Shown: one piece after another, positions 10,325-22,310 of the stretch
Layout: the number at the start of each line of letters is the position of its first letter
Position numbering within the stretch: position 1 is the first letter of the stretch
DNA from: Protea cynaroides
Lineage: Eukaryota > Streptophyta > Magnoliopsida > Proteales > Proteaceae
Direction: 5' to 3'
Assembly: GCA_028583415.1 (NCBI GenBank)
Contig: CM053271.1
Coordinates: forward strand, 85,619,789 to 85,683,788
DNA length: 64,000 bases
Notes under the pieces: model-generated
Told to the model about the DNA's origin: nothing
Seen by the model: only the letters and a program-made list of their open reading frames with translations
Database searches by the model: none
Made by a program: the position numbers and the translations under genes

Positions 10325-10600
10325 TCACTGAAGAATGGCGTTTAGATTCTTAACATGAGTTTCTTCGTCTTTGGAGTAGACTAGTATATCATCAATGAAT
10401 ACAATAACCGACGTATCCAACATGTCATGGAAAACCCAGTTCATAAGTTTCATAAAGGTTGCGGGTGCGTTTGTCAATCCAAAAGACATGACCAAAAATT
10501 CATAATGTCCATATCTGGTCCTGAATGCTGTCTTGGGAATATCACCGTCCTTAATCTTCAGTTGATGATAGCCTGACCGAAGGTCGATCTTGGAGAACAC
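10325..10600 (-). pseudogene. Reverse transcriptase palm (element A)
   Basis: Contains FSKIDLRSGYHQLKI, FRTRYGHYEFLVMSFGLTNA and the catalytic box SVIVFIDDILVYSKD, with both aspartates kept. A TAA for CAA (after DDLFDQL) starts the break upstream and a TGA breaks it downstream. It shares MNWVF with element B, where element H has MNRVF. Confidence 0.9.
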
Positions 10601-10609
10601 TTTGGCACC

Positions 10610-11374
10610 TTACAACTGATCGAATAGGTCATCGATCCAAGGCAATGGATACCAATTCTTGATTGTCAGTTTATTCAGTTCTCGGTAGTCTATACACAAT
10701 CGAACGCTACCGTCCTTCATCTTCATGAATAATACTGGCGCTCCCCATGGTGATATGCTAGGGCAAATGTAATCCTTGTCCAGCAGTTCTTGTAGTTGTA
10801 CTTTCAATTCCTTCAGTTCAGTAGGAGCCATTCTATAAGGTGCGTTCGATACTGGTACGGCTCCAGGTATAAGATCTATAACGAACTTTGTAGCTCGGTC
10901 GGGTGGTAATCCTGGTAATTCTTCAGGAAATACGTCTGGATAGTCCTGCATGACAACAATATCTTCCATTCGTGGTGCTTTCTTGGTAAGGTCGACCACA
11001 TATACTAAATACCCGACTGCTCCTTTCTCAAGGCACTTCTTAGCCTTTAGCGCTGAGAGTATGAGCTTTCGTTTACGGGGAAGTTTGGTTCCCGAAAAAC
11101 TAAACTCTGCTCCTTCCTTGTCCTTAAATGTCAGCTTCTTTTCGGCACACAATAGGTTTGCAGAATGTCGAACTAACCAGTCAATTCCCAAGATGACGTC
11201 AAAGTCTGCCATCTCAAGTTGGATCAAGGTTGCATCCAAGGTCTTTTCATCAATAAAAACTGGACATGGTCCATAACCTTTTTCTAACTCCACTTCTAAT
11301 CCCATAGGTGATCGTACAAGTAGTTTGTAGTCTAAGGATTTAAGGGGTAGATTTAACTTCTTTCCAAATGTCAC
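10610..11374 (-). pseudogene. Protease and RT N-terminus (element A)
   Basis: Just upstream of the first Met (about 11375-11410) lies the retropepsin motif FDSGATHSF, with an intact active site. The frame then runs through the protease fold (VILGIDWLVRHS), a linker, and the RT fingers (VIDLIPGAVPVSNAPYRMAP, CIDYRELNKLTIKNWYPLP). It stops at TAA near 10608. Upstream there should be gag, but sequence near 11466 jumps directly to the 3' flank of the opposite-strand gene. This is the only one of the three chromovirus proteases here that keeps DSGA. Confidence 0.9.
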
Positions 11375-11567
11375 AGATATAAAGGAATGAGTAGCTCCTG
11401 AATCAAAGAGTCCTCTGGCGGGTATGCCATTTATAGGTACGATACCTGTGATTTGTTTTGGTTTACTTCATTATATACTTCATTCTCACTTTTAAAACCA
11501 CTAACAAATGCAAATTTTAATTTTTTTTCAGATCATCTTGTCGAAAATGCTGTATTTTCACTGCAGG

Positions 11568-11760
11568 GTCGATGGTAGGGGTCGATGGGTGTCTAACCCT
11601 CAATATGCGACCTTGAGAAATCACCCATTCTTCCCGAGAGTCGGGGGTTGATGGGGGGGTCGGAGGATCTCCGACCCAGGGTGTGATCCCTGGTTCTCTG
11701 TCAGATTCCCGAGAGCTGAGGGTCGATGCAGGGGTCGATGAGTGGGTCGATTGTTTTAAT
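11568..11760. promoter_or_regulatory. GGGTCGA palindrome cluster upstream of the opposite-strand gene (element A)
   Basis: About 190 bp packed with GGGTCGATG, GGGGGTCG and their inverted partners (TCCGACCC, GCGACC). The same motif cluster occurs twice in each close chromovirus LTR but nowhere else inside the element. The matching place in element B is 31266-31450. It lies 170-370 bp upstream of the predicted splice donor, so it is a candidate promoter or enhancer. Confidence 0.5.
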
Positions 11761-11934
11761 CAAATTTTTCGACCCCCGGACTAAAAATCTGATTTTTAAG
11801 TTCCGATTCAAAGTCCATTTCCCATTCTTTCTTCTCCGCTTCGACTCAACTCGTCCCTCTGAGTTGCTACAGTAACAACTCCGATCCGCTGGTGGTTTGC
11901 ACTCCTTGTTTTGTCGTGTACACCTCCGCTACAG

Positions 11935-12377
11935 GTATGTCTTCTACCTTTTCATGTTTTTAGGTTTCTTTACCTAGGCTTTTGCTCGTTTATCTCGTAT
12001 TTTTAAAATTAAATTTTTTCCAATCGTAAAAATTTGATTTTTATTGGGGGCTTTGTTGTTGGTGACTCGAGGAACGAGAGCCCTCAAAAATATTCGAGTT
12101 TCATCGGTTGGTTATCGAGAAACTCAAAATTTACACTTTTTGCCCTAATTTTGTCGAGATTTTGAATTTCTTGAAATTTCTTGCAATTCAATCTAATTAG
12201 TTGAAATTTTCGACTGTATGAGTCTCATAGGGTAGTTTAGGATCTATGTAAATCCTTCTGCCCACGTGTATGGGTGAAAAGTGAGGCTTTTGACCAATTT
12301 ACGTCGTTATTATGTCAAAATTTTGGATTTTTACTCTCTACTAATCCATTATTTGTTTTTTTCTTTCTTATTTGTAG
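11935..12377 (+). other. Predicted intron of the opposite-strand gene (element A)
   Basis: Donor CTACAG|GTATGT and acceptor TTTCTTATTTGTAG|ATACC, with a pyrimidine-rich approach. The intron is 443 bp. Element B has matching donor and acceptor and exactly 443 bp (31637-32079). The start codon lies 5 bases past the acceptor, so the first exon would be 5' UTR only. Confidence 0.6.
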
Positions 12378-12382
12378 ATACC

Positions 12383-13684
12383 ATGGATCGTACCAAGGTA
12401 CCCAGAGTTCGTAACCGTCTTCGCTTCCATTCCAATGAAGCCGAGGCACAGTATGCCCACTATGCTCGCAAGAAGGTAGAGGGTGGCCGCAAAGTGGACT
12501 TGGCTAGCTTACCCTTGTTCAATGTGGAGGGGGCCTTTGGTGATATGGGATGGCTTCCTGTCATCACCTATGACGTGTGTACCCATCCTGACTTGGTACG
12601 CCAGTTCTACTGTAATCTCCAGGTGGTGGGAGATTACAATGATGTTGAGAGGGGTGGTGAGCTTCGGATCACCAGTTACGTCAAGGGGGTTGATGTTTCC
12701 TTTGATTATTGGTAGCTAGCCGACTTGTTGGGCATTTTCTATGCTGGCCCCTTGGTGTTTTGTGCTCCAGGAGAGCCCTAGTTCTTTTCTCTACAGATGA
12801 GGGCTGAGATCGATCGTCAGCTCATCAGACCTGATCACTGGGAGATGAAAGCAAGTTATCTGCATTCAGATCCACGGGTATACTGCAAGATCATTCAGCA
12901 TAATACGCAGAGTGGAACCTACGAGAGGGTCTCCCAGTTGACCCAGTACCTACTATACTGCATATGCACTAGGCAGCCCGTCTGCCTTCCTTACATCATC
13001 ATCTGGACGATGATCAGTGCCACGTTGCCCAATCACACTGGCAACCTTCCTTATGGACGCATGATCACTACCTTGCTTATCCGCCTGGGGGTTGATTTAT
13101 TGGATGAGAAGATTCAGGAGAAATCTTTCTCATCGCCTCTGGATTGGGAGGCTATTGCAAAGATGGGCATGCGGGATGCCTAGGTCAGTGATGAGGAGAG
13201 GAACGCGATGGTGCACCCTCGCACTCGCGTAGAGATAGCTGACGCTGAGGCAGATGCCGCCGCCGCTGGAGTTCATATGGAGCCTGCTGGTGATGATGAC
13301 CGTCTGTACATGGATGTGGACTCCATACCACCTCCTTCACCTACACATGCTGCTGGAGCTAGTACTTCTTATGCGGCTGGTCCTTCTCATGCGGCTGGTC
13401 CTTCACACCTACCTTCGGATATGATGGAGGTATTGCATGAGATCAGAGAGGCTCAGCGCAAATCTGATCTGAGGATGGGAGAGCTCATAGATGCTCAGCG
13501 CCGGTCAGATATGCGTATGGAGGAGCTTTTGGGTGCTCAGCACGGGACTAATCAGCGGGTAGCTGATCTTACAGCTAGTCTTCAGATGACCCAGACTCAG
13601 ATAGCCTGGTTGACTAGAGTCTACGCTGAGGATTATGACAGAGATCGTGAGGCACCGCCTCCTCCTTCACCTCCAGCTTCATGA
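12383..13684 (+). pseudogene. Opposite-strand cargo gene, putative plant transposon protein family (element A)
   Basis: A 434-codon frame running opposite to gag-pol, interrupted by three in-frame TAGs (ends at 12715, about 12781 and 13183). From residue 1: MDRTKVPRVRNRLRF, then the domain with PDLVRQFYCNLQVV, VKGVDVSF, RQPVCLPYIIIWTMI and NLPYGRMIT. This is the pattern of the widespread proteins annotated as putative plant transposon protein (family recognition from memory). Next come an Ala/Pro/Ser linker (GPSHAAGPSHLPS) and a C-terminal coiled coil with repeated EAQRKSDLRMGEL-type units, ending PPPPSPPAS. Two of the three stops are CAG to TAG relative to element B; the third (after MRDA) is shared with B. 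The start is set by the acceptor 5 bases upstream. Confidence 0.7.
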
Positions 13685-13946
13685 TTGTATTTATTTTCTC
13701 TCATTGTATTACAGAGTAACTGTTCGGGTTGTGGACTGTACTCTACTTTAGCTATTTATATACGTTTGTTTCTCTCTCATTGTATTTAATATTATTCCCC
13801 CTTTAATAGATGCATTATTCTCTTTTCAAATTTGGTCTCAAGCATCACTTGTGCTTATAGTGTGTTAATATTGTAGTTTTTACTTTTATCCTATCTCAGT
13901 TCACAATTCGACGTGAAGGTATGCTAGTTTAGCGGACAAGGCCTGA
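13685..13946. other. Short gap between cargo gene and primer site (element A)
   Basis: About 260 bp of AT-rich sequence with no coding potential. It would hold the 3' UTR of the cargo gene and the 5' leader of the retroelement RNA on the other strand. No clear poly(A) signal stands out. Confidence 0.4.
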
Positions 13947-13961
13947 GATGCTCTGATACCA
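13947..13961 (-). promoter_or_regulatory. Primer binding site of element A
   Basis: Minus strand TGGTATCAGAGCATC, three bases from the 5' LTR end. TGGTATCAGAGC is the standard complement to plant initiator Met-tRNA used by many Ty3 and Copia elements. It fixes the orientation of the element as minus. Confidence 0.9.
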
Positions 13962-13964
13962 AGT

Positions 13965-16238
13965 TGTCACACCCCAATTTCGTACTATTCAGAATGGTGT
14001 GATGAACCTTTAGCAAACCAACAGTTCAACCAGGATCTCGAGTAGGCTATATCCGTGTTATCTAAACCTCATACATCCACATTCATAATCAGAGTAAATA
14101 CACAATAGCGGAAGTCTTATAATAGAATGAATTGAGAAATCTAGATGTGATAATCATATTTAAGTAGCAAATTATTCTTTATCAACTAAGACATAAATAA
14201 ATATCCATTACATGTCTTTACTAAATCCAAATAACTAAAATAAAATCTAATTGAATACGCATGAGTTGCACTCGCAAGAGGAGTCATGCGTATCCACTTC
14301 ATCTTCAACTTCTATCGCCGCCACATGCCCATACACTAGAGCGTTGACATAATCTTCGATGGTAGTACCTGCATCATCAACTGAAAATATTTGACGTCGA
14401 GGGGGTGAGCACATATCATGGCTCAGTGAGCAAACAAAACAATGCAACAATAAATATGCATGCAATCAATTCATATCTTTGGTCTGATTTAAAGTTTGCA
14501 ATATACAATAGAAAGATTTTGGTGGTCAAAGGTTAACGTTTATTGACCCCTCCTCTATACACAAGTGTGTGACGCCGCCCAAAGGTAACATTTGTCGTCG
14601 ACTCACATGCACCCAATTTATGAACATTGTACAACAAAGGTTAATGTTTATTGCTGTACAGTACCATACCAATACGTAAGCCCCTACTGGTAAGGGCTTA
14701 CAAGCTGGGCTCGCAACTAACCAATCCTAATGCCAAACAGTGTATCTAAGGCCTCACCCCAGCATCCCTCAGAACGTCCATAGAGATAGAGCTAAGGCCC
14801 CCCGGTAGAGTTAGAGACTACAAGGACCGAGACCACCTCCCCTGATACTCTACGACGTAATTATTCTGCTAAAGTAATGGCGATACGACGATGCTAATGC
14901 ACAAGACTTGAGTTAGAGATAGAGCAAAAGTGCTGAGGCCCAGCCTATGACACCCCCCCTGATACTCGCTCGCATCAAGTATACTAACCACACACATACA
15001 TTCACATGCCTATTTCTATCATCATCATCATCATCATGTTATAAACAATAAAGTAAATATGCATGAACCAATAATAGAAATATTGGATGACATGTTGTAT
15101 GCACATTACAAGCATATTCGCATAGAATCAAGCATAGCATCGGACTCAAGAAATAAAACAGTTTGTTATTAACCAATTAGTTAAGAGTCTTGTTTCCTCA
15201 CCTTAACTTGATCGTAAGTCCTCTTTCAAGCTTTAAGAATTACCTTTATATTGATATTATATCACTAGAAAACCTAACCAAGTCGATAGAATTTAATTAG
15301 AATTAATTCTGATTTTTAAAACCTTGCTGTTAATTGGGGGTCGATGCTAGGGTCGGAGTTTGATCGACCCTGGGTGCGATCACCCCTATTCTGGACTTCC
15401 CGAACACTGGGGGTAGATGCTCAGGGTCTGGTAGGGTCGATTGGCCATCGACCCCCCATGCGACCCCCTGTGGGTTTTATCAATTTTCCTCCCTTCAGTC
15501 CATTCTTCGAGTTTGGGGTCCTATGGCTTGCTCCTAGAGTCCATTCCACACATGTTCTATGGTCTAGAACATTGATTCATTCACCTATATGGCTTTCATG
15601 ATTTCCCCCATGGTTTTCCATGAAAACCTAACTATGGGTTGATGGTTTGGATTTCTCCGAGATCATACCCTCTTCATTGTCTATACTAAGGTCTGTAGAA
15701 ACTCATGGAAATAGTATCCATACCTGAGAAGAATACTCCTTCTCTGCAACTCTTCTCCTTTTGCCTTTTTTTCTTCTTTCCTTCTCTTATTCTTCTCTTC
15801 CTACTCTTCTCTTTCTCTCAATTCAATTAGGGTTCTAAAAGGAGTGAAAGAGGCTTAGGGACGTCCTATTTATAGAGTAGAAACTCCTAAAATAAGTCTC
15901 ATTCAGATTAGGCAGGAATCCCATTGAAATTAGGAAAGTTTCCTAATTTATGTTTTTACCGAGTACTGGGGGTCGATAGGGGGGTTGGAGATCCCGTCGA
16001 TCCCTGGTCCTTAAAATGTCCGACCCCCCATGTAAAACTGGGGATCTGACTTCTATACTGGGGGGGTCCAACCCTCCCTTGCTGGGTATGCGACCCTCCC
16101 CTTATTTTAAGTGTTTTTTGGTCAATTTAATACATGGAATCGTGATCTCCTTCACACACTTGGTCCATTTGGCTCAACCATGACGGGTAGACTTGGTTCA
16201 AGGTGGTAAGACCGAGTTAGTTTGATACGGGTCTTACA
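13965..16238 (-). mobile_element. 5' LTR of element A
   Basis: 2274 bp, uninterrupted, TGTCACACCC to GGTCTTACA. It has TATA at 15867-15874, a donor-like CTCAG|GTATGG at about 15722, GGGTCGA clusters at about 15336-15475 and 15965-16100, and an ATC microsatellite near 15021. The mini-ORF is at 14247-14381. Confidence 0.9.
14247..14381 (-). CDS. Conserved LTR mini-ORF, element A 5' LTR copy
   Basis: Reads VDDAGTTIEDYVNALVYGHV and ends DTHDSSCECNSCVFN; 45 codons including the stop. The frame happens to stay open upstream to a Met at 14465, but that extension is out of frame in element H, so only the part after the acceptor (here TTTTCAG) looks conserved. Function unknown. Confidence 0.45.
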   Translation of the reverse strand, partial: VDDAGTTIEDYVNALVYGHVAAIEVEDEVDTHDSSCECNSCVFN

Positions 16239-16243
16239 GATAG

Positions 16244-18559
<2,316 letters not shown>

Positions 18560-20877
18560 TGTCACACCCCAATTCCGCACTGTTTAGAATAGTGTGATGA
18601 ATCGCTAATAAACCAACGGTTCAACCAGGATCTCAAATAGGCTGTGTCCGTTTACTTAAACCATACACATCCACAACCATAATCAGAGTAAATACACAAT
18701 AGCAGAAGTCTTAAATATTAAATGAACTGAGAATCTAAATGTGATAGTCATAAATAAAATATCCAATTATCTTTCATTGACTGAGACATAAGTAAATAAA
18801 ATAATCAATTACATTTCCTCAATAATCTAAATAAAAATCTAATTGAAAACACATGAGTTACATTCGCATGACGAATCATGCGTCTCCATTATATCTTTTG
18901 CGTCCATCGCCGCAACGTGCCTGTATGCGGGAGTATTCATATAATCTTCCACGGTCATATCTGCATCATCAACTAAAAATATTTGAATTCAAAAAGAGTG
19001 AGCACACATCATGGCTCAGTGAGGAAACAAAACAATGCAACAAACATATGCATGCATTCAATTCATATCTTTAGTCTGGTTCATAAGTTTGTAATGTGCT
19101 ATAGAAAGGTTCGGTGGCCGCTTCGCCTCTATACACAGGGTGTGTAAGCCCACCCAATGGATCAAACACCATTGTCGTCCACATCCACCCCACCATGGAA
19201 TAGAGATAGAGCTAAAGTGCTTAGGACCGCACCGCATCACACTTCCCCTGATGCTCTACCCATGTCAACATGTAAGCCCCTGTTGGCGAGGGCTTGCAAA
19301 CTGGGCTTGCAACTAACCAATCCTAATGTAAAACAGTGTATCCAAGGCCTCACCCCAGCATCCCTCAATACGTCCATAGAGATAGAGCTAAGGTCCCCCC
19401 ACAGAGTCAGAGATTACACGGTCCGATACCACCTCCCCTGATGCCCTACGACGTAATAGTTCTGCTAAGGTAATGGCGATATGACGATACTAGTGGACAA
19501 GACTTGAGTAGATATAGGGCTAAAGTGCTTAGGACCGCACCGCATCACACTTCCCCTGATGCCCCACTCGCATCAAGCACACAAACCACATACAAGCATT
19601 CAAATGCTTATTCCTAGCATCACCATCATCATCACGTTGTAAATAAACTGAATTAAATATGCATGAACAGTAATAACAGGAATAGTGGATGACATGTGAT
19701 ACGCACATTACAATCATAGCATCATACATGGTATTGGACTCAATAAAAGAAAATAGTTTATTATTAGCCAATTAGTTTAGGTCTTTTTCCTTCACCTTTG
19801 ATTGAGTGTAGATCCTCTTTCAAGCTTTAAGAATCACTTTTATATCACTAGGAGAACCTAACAAGTCGATAGATTTTAATTAGAATTAATTCCAACAATT
19901 TTAAGCTTGCTGTATTGCTAGGGTCGCAGGTTGGGTCGCAGGTAGGGTAACAGTTGTCTGCGACCCCAGGGGTGTAGGGTCGGTCATAGGGTCGGTTACC
20001 CATCGACCCTAGGTGCGACCACAGCCTCCCTGGACTTCCCAAGAGCATGGGGTCGATCCTGTGGTCTGGTAGGGTCAGTTACCAATTGACCCTACGTGCT
20101 ACCACATGTAGTTTAAGTCGACCTTTCATCCTACAGTCCATTCTTTCATGTTTGGATCCTTTGGCTTACTTTTATAGTCCATTCTATGACTGTTCTATGG
20201 CTCAAAACTCCAAGTTACACACTTTACTTTGTTTACAATGATTTCCTCTATGGATTCCATTGGAATTTATCCATAGATAGATGATTTGGGTTTCTCCTAG
20301 ATCCTACCCTCTTCATAAACTATTTTAGGGTCTTACATAATTCATGGAGAATGTATTCATACCTTAGGGTTGCTGAGATTCAGAGATTTCTCTGAATTTC
20401 TTCTCCTTAGTCTTCTTCTCCAATTCTCCTTTTCTTCTCCTTCTCTTCTCTTTCTCTCACTTTCAATTAGGGTTTCAAAAGGAATGAAAGAGGCTAAGGG
20501 ACGTCCTATTTATAGAGGAAAACCTCCCAAAATAAGTCTCATCGAGATTAGGAAAGGATCCCCTTGAAATTAGGAAAGTTTCCTAATTACGGTTTCAGTC
20601 TGTCATCCTAGGGTCGATGCTAGGGTCGCAAGACCTGTCGACCCTAGGGTCTCAAGTCATCCGACCCTAGGACTGAAAAGTCATGGGTTGGACTCTGTTG
20701 AGGTGGGGTTGACCCTACCTGTTTAGGCTTGCGACCCTACCCTCAATTTTACTATTTTTGGTCAATTTCATACCTGGTCTTGTGATTTCTTTCACGCACT
20801 TGGTTCACTTGGCTCGACCATGATAGGTAGACCTGGTACAAGGTGGTAAGACCGGTTAGTTTGATACGGATCTTACA
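18560..20877 (-). mobile_element. Chromovirus solo LTR
   Basis: TGTCACACCC to ATCTTACA, 2318 bp, flanked by the perfect duplication GTAGC (18555-18559 and 20878-20882). It is clearly diverged from the LTRs of A and B but has the same layout: TATA at 20507-20514, mini-ORF at 18839-18973, palindrome clusters at 19918-20100 and 20600-20750 built on GGGTCGCA and GGGTCGA. No internal sequence is present. Confidence 0.9.
18839..18973 (-). CDS. Conserved LTR mini-ORF, solo LTR copy
   Basis: Reads VDDADMTVEDYMNTPAYRHV and ends ETHDSSCECNSCVFN; 45 codons with stop, no indel against the copy at 1493-1627. By hand I count about twelve synonymous and about fourteen replacement differences between the two, fewer replacements than an unconstrained sequence should show. 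It is preceded by TTTTTAG. Confidence 0.45.
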   Translation of the reverse strand, partial: VDDADMTVEDYMNTPAYRHVAAMDAKDIMETHDSSCECNSCVFN

Positions 20878-20882
20878 GTAGC

Positions 20883-22117
20883 TTAGGACGATCCCTACCC
20901 CTTAGCTCATTTTCCTCTAGGATACAGAGAACTAGTTAGGTGTGATGTGAATCGAACCATATAGCATTTAGGTTCCACACCCTGATATTGAAAGAAGAAC
21001 ATGAATGAATGAATCCGCATTCTGAATTACGTGGAACCTGATTCTTAAGGTAGTACCCTAAGATACGTAGGCAGTTTGGAGAGATTCCCAAACATGGACT
21101 CATATCTTTGCTCCTTGAGAGTATGCTTCTTGAGAGTATCATATCCTTGATCCTTAAGAGTATTAAACCCTTTGCTCCTTGAGAGTATTAAACCCCTTGC
21201 TCTTTGACAGTATTAAACCCCTTGCTCCTTGAGAGTATCATACCCTTTGCTCCTTGAGAGTATCAAGCCTTGCTCCTTAAGAGTATTTATCCCTTTGCTC
21301 TTTGAGAGTATTTGTTCCTCTTTGCTCCTTGAGAGTATCAAAACATCACAATGAACTACGTTGTACCTGATTTTCAGGACCTCTGAAATACGTAGGCAAC
21401 TTGGACGACCTCTCCAAGTACGGTTCCTCATCTTAGTATCCTTAGGTCCTCCATATCTATCTTCATATCCATATCCATATTCACTTCGATTCACATAGGC
21501 TAAGATTCAATCTCAATCATCATCAAGCATAAACTTCAACTTGAACAATTGAATCTAAGAAAGCTTAAGCATAAATCACATCCAAAAACCTTAATCACAT
21601 TCCGTTCGAACTATGTTATGGACTGGATTTTCAAGATTGGAATACGTAGAAAATTTGAGATATATTGGACGTCTCAGATTCAGTTCATCACTGAACCATC
21701 TTCGGTTCAGTTCACTGTACATTATTTTACTTATTTATTTATTTTTGAAAATATGTTTGGCTAAATCTTAGGTTAGAAAAACTTAGCAACTTGGCATAGG
21801 ATTTTCCCATGAGCCCTAGTCATCATCCATTGACCATGAATAATCAAAACCATGGAGTCTAAGGAAAGTAGAATCACATAGGTGGCCTATTTTTGGATCG
21901 GACAGCTTTGGGTGCCTAACACCTTCCCAAACTATACCTTAAACTCTTACCCATTCTCTAATAGACCAAAGCCAATATATTGGGTCAAATAAGTCAATAG
22001 AAGTCTTTTCTTATGATGATACAACATTTTTATAGGTCCTAGACCTTAATTTAGGTGGCGACTCCAAATCATTTTTTTCATCTATTTAGAGATGGGTGGA
22101 TATCCTTAGTCCTCACA
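20883..22117 (+). mobile_element. Tat-like LTR copy T2, segment 3 (3' end)
   Basis: The final part of T2, ending GTCCTCACA at 22117. It contains three CTACGT/ACGTAG blocks (21016-21065, 21353-21402, 21610-21655), a 25-bp minisatellite, the stretch GGGTGCCTAACACCTTCCC shared with T1 and T3, and GGTGGCGACTCCAA near the end. Chromovirus gag resumes immediately after. Confidence 0.7.
21110..21342. repeat. 25-bp minisatellite in T2
   Basis: About nine units of TTGCTCCTTGAGAGTATTAA-type sequence with a basic period of 25 bp and some length variation. It lies between the first two CTACGT/ACGTAG blocks. Confidence 0.85.
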
Positions 22118-22310
22118 CCAAGACTACCCAAATGGTTCTACCTCAACCAGGGCAAGTGATTTCTAACATCAAGTGCTTTCATTGTGACCAAATGGGGCAT
22201 TATGCAAAGAATTGCCCTAAACTAAAGAAACAATTGTAGCAAGGAAAGGTGTATGCCGTGACTTCTGAAGACGTAGCCACATCACCTGATGTGGTCACAG
22301 GTATAACCTG
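22118..22310 (+). pseudogene. Gag C-terminus with zinc knuckle (element H)
   Basis: Begins in TKTTQ and contains the CCHC knuckle IKCFHCDQMGHYAKNCPK, which binds RNA in packaging, then SEDVATSPDVV. One TAG after KKQL replaces CAG. It corresponds to 29844-29990 of element B and is the right half of the gag that starts at 346. Confidence 0.8.

Larger units (their letters stand above)
1211..16238 (-). mobile_element. Full-length Ty3 chromovirus, element A (gag-less)
   Basis: Bounded by TGTCACACCC and GGTCTTACA and flanked by the perfect 5-bp duplication GATAG (1206-1210 and 16239-16243). Minus-strand order: 5' LTR 13965-16238, primer site 13947-13961, opposite-strand gene 12383-13684, protease-RT-RNase H-integrase-chromodomain (about 11440 to 7975), polypurine tract, 3' LTR 1211-7959. 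The whole gag present in element B is absent; the junction is near 11466-11478. Pol carries many stops, often CAG read as TAG, so the element is non-autonomous. It is inserted in T2, and T3 is inserted in its 3' LTR. The C-terminal chromodomain and Met-tRNA primer site point to the Tekay/Del group of chromoviruses (inference). Confidence 0.9.

Noticed and set aside
7955..13964. Endogenous pararetrovirus (RT and RNase H present)
   Set aside because: LTRs, target duplications, integrase and chromodomain identify Ty3 retrotransposons.
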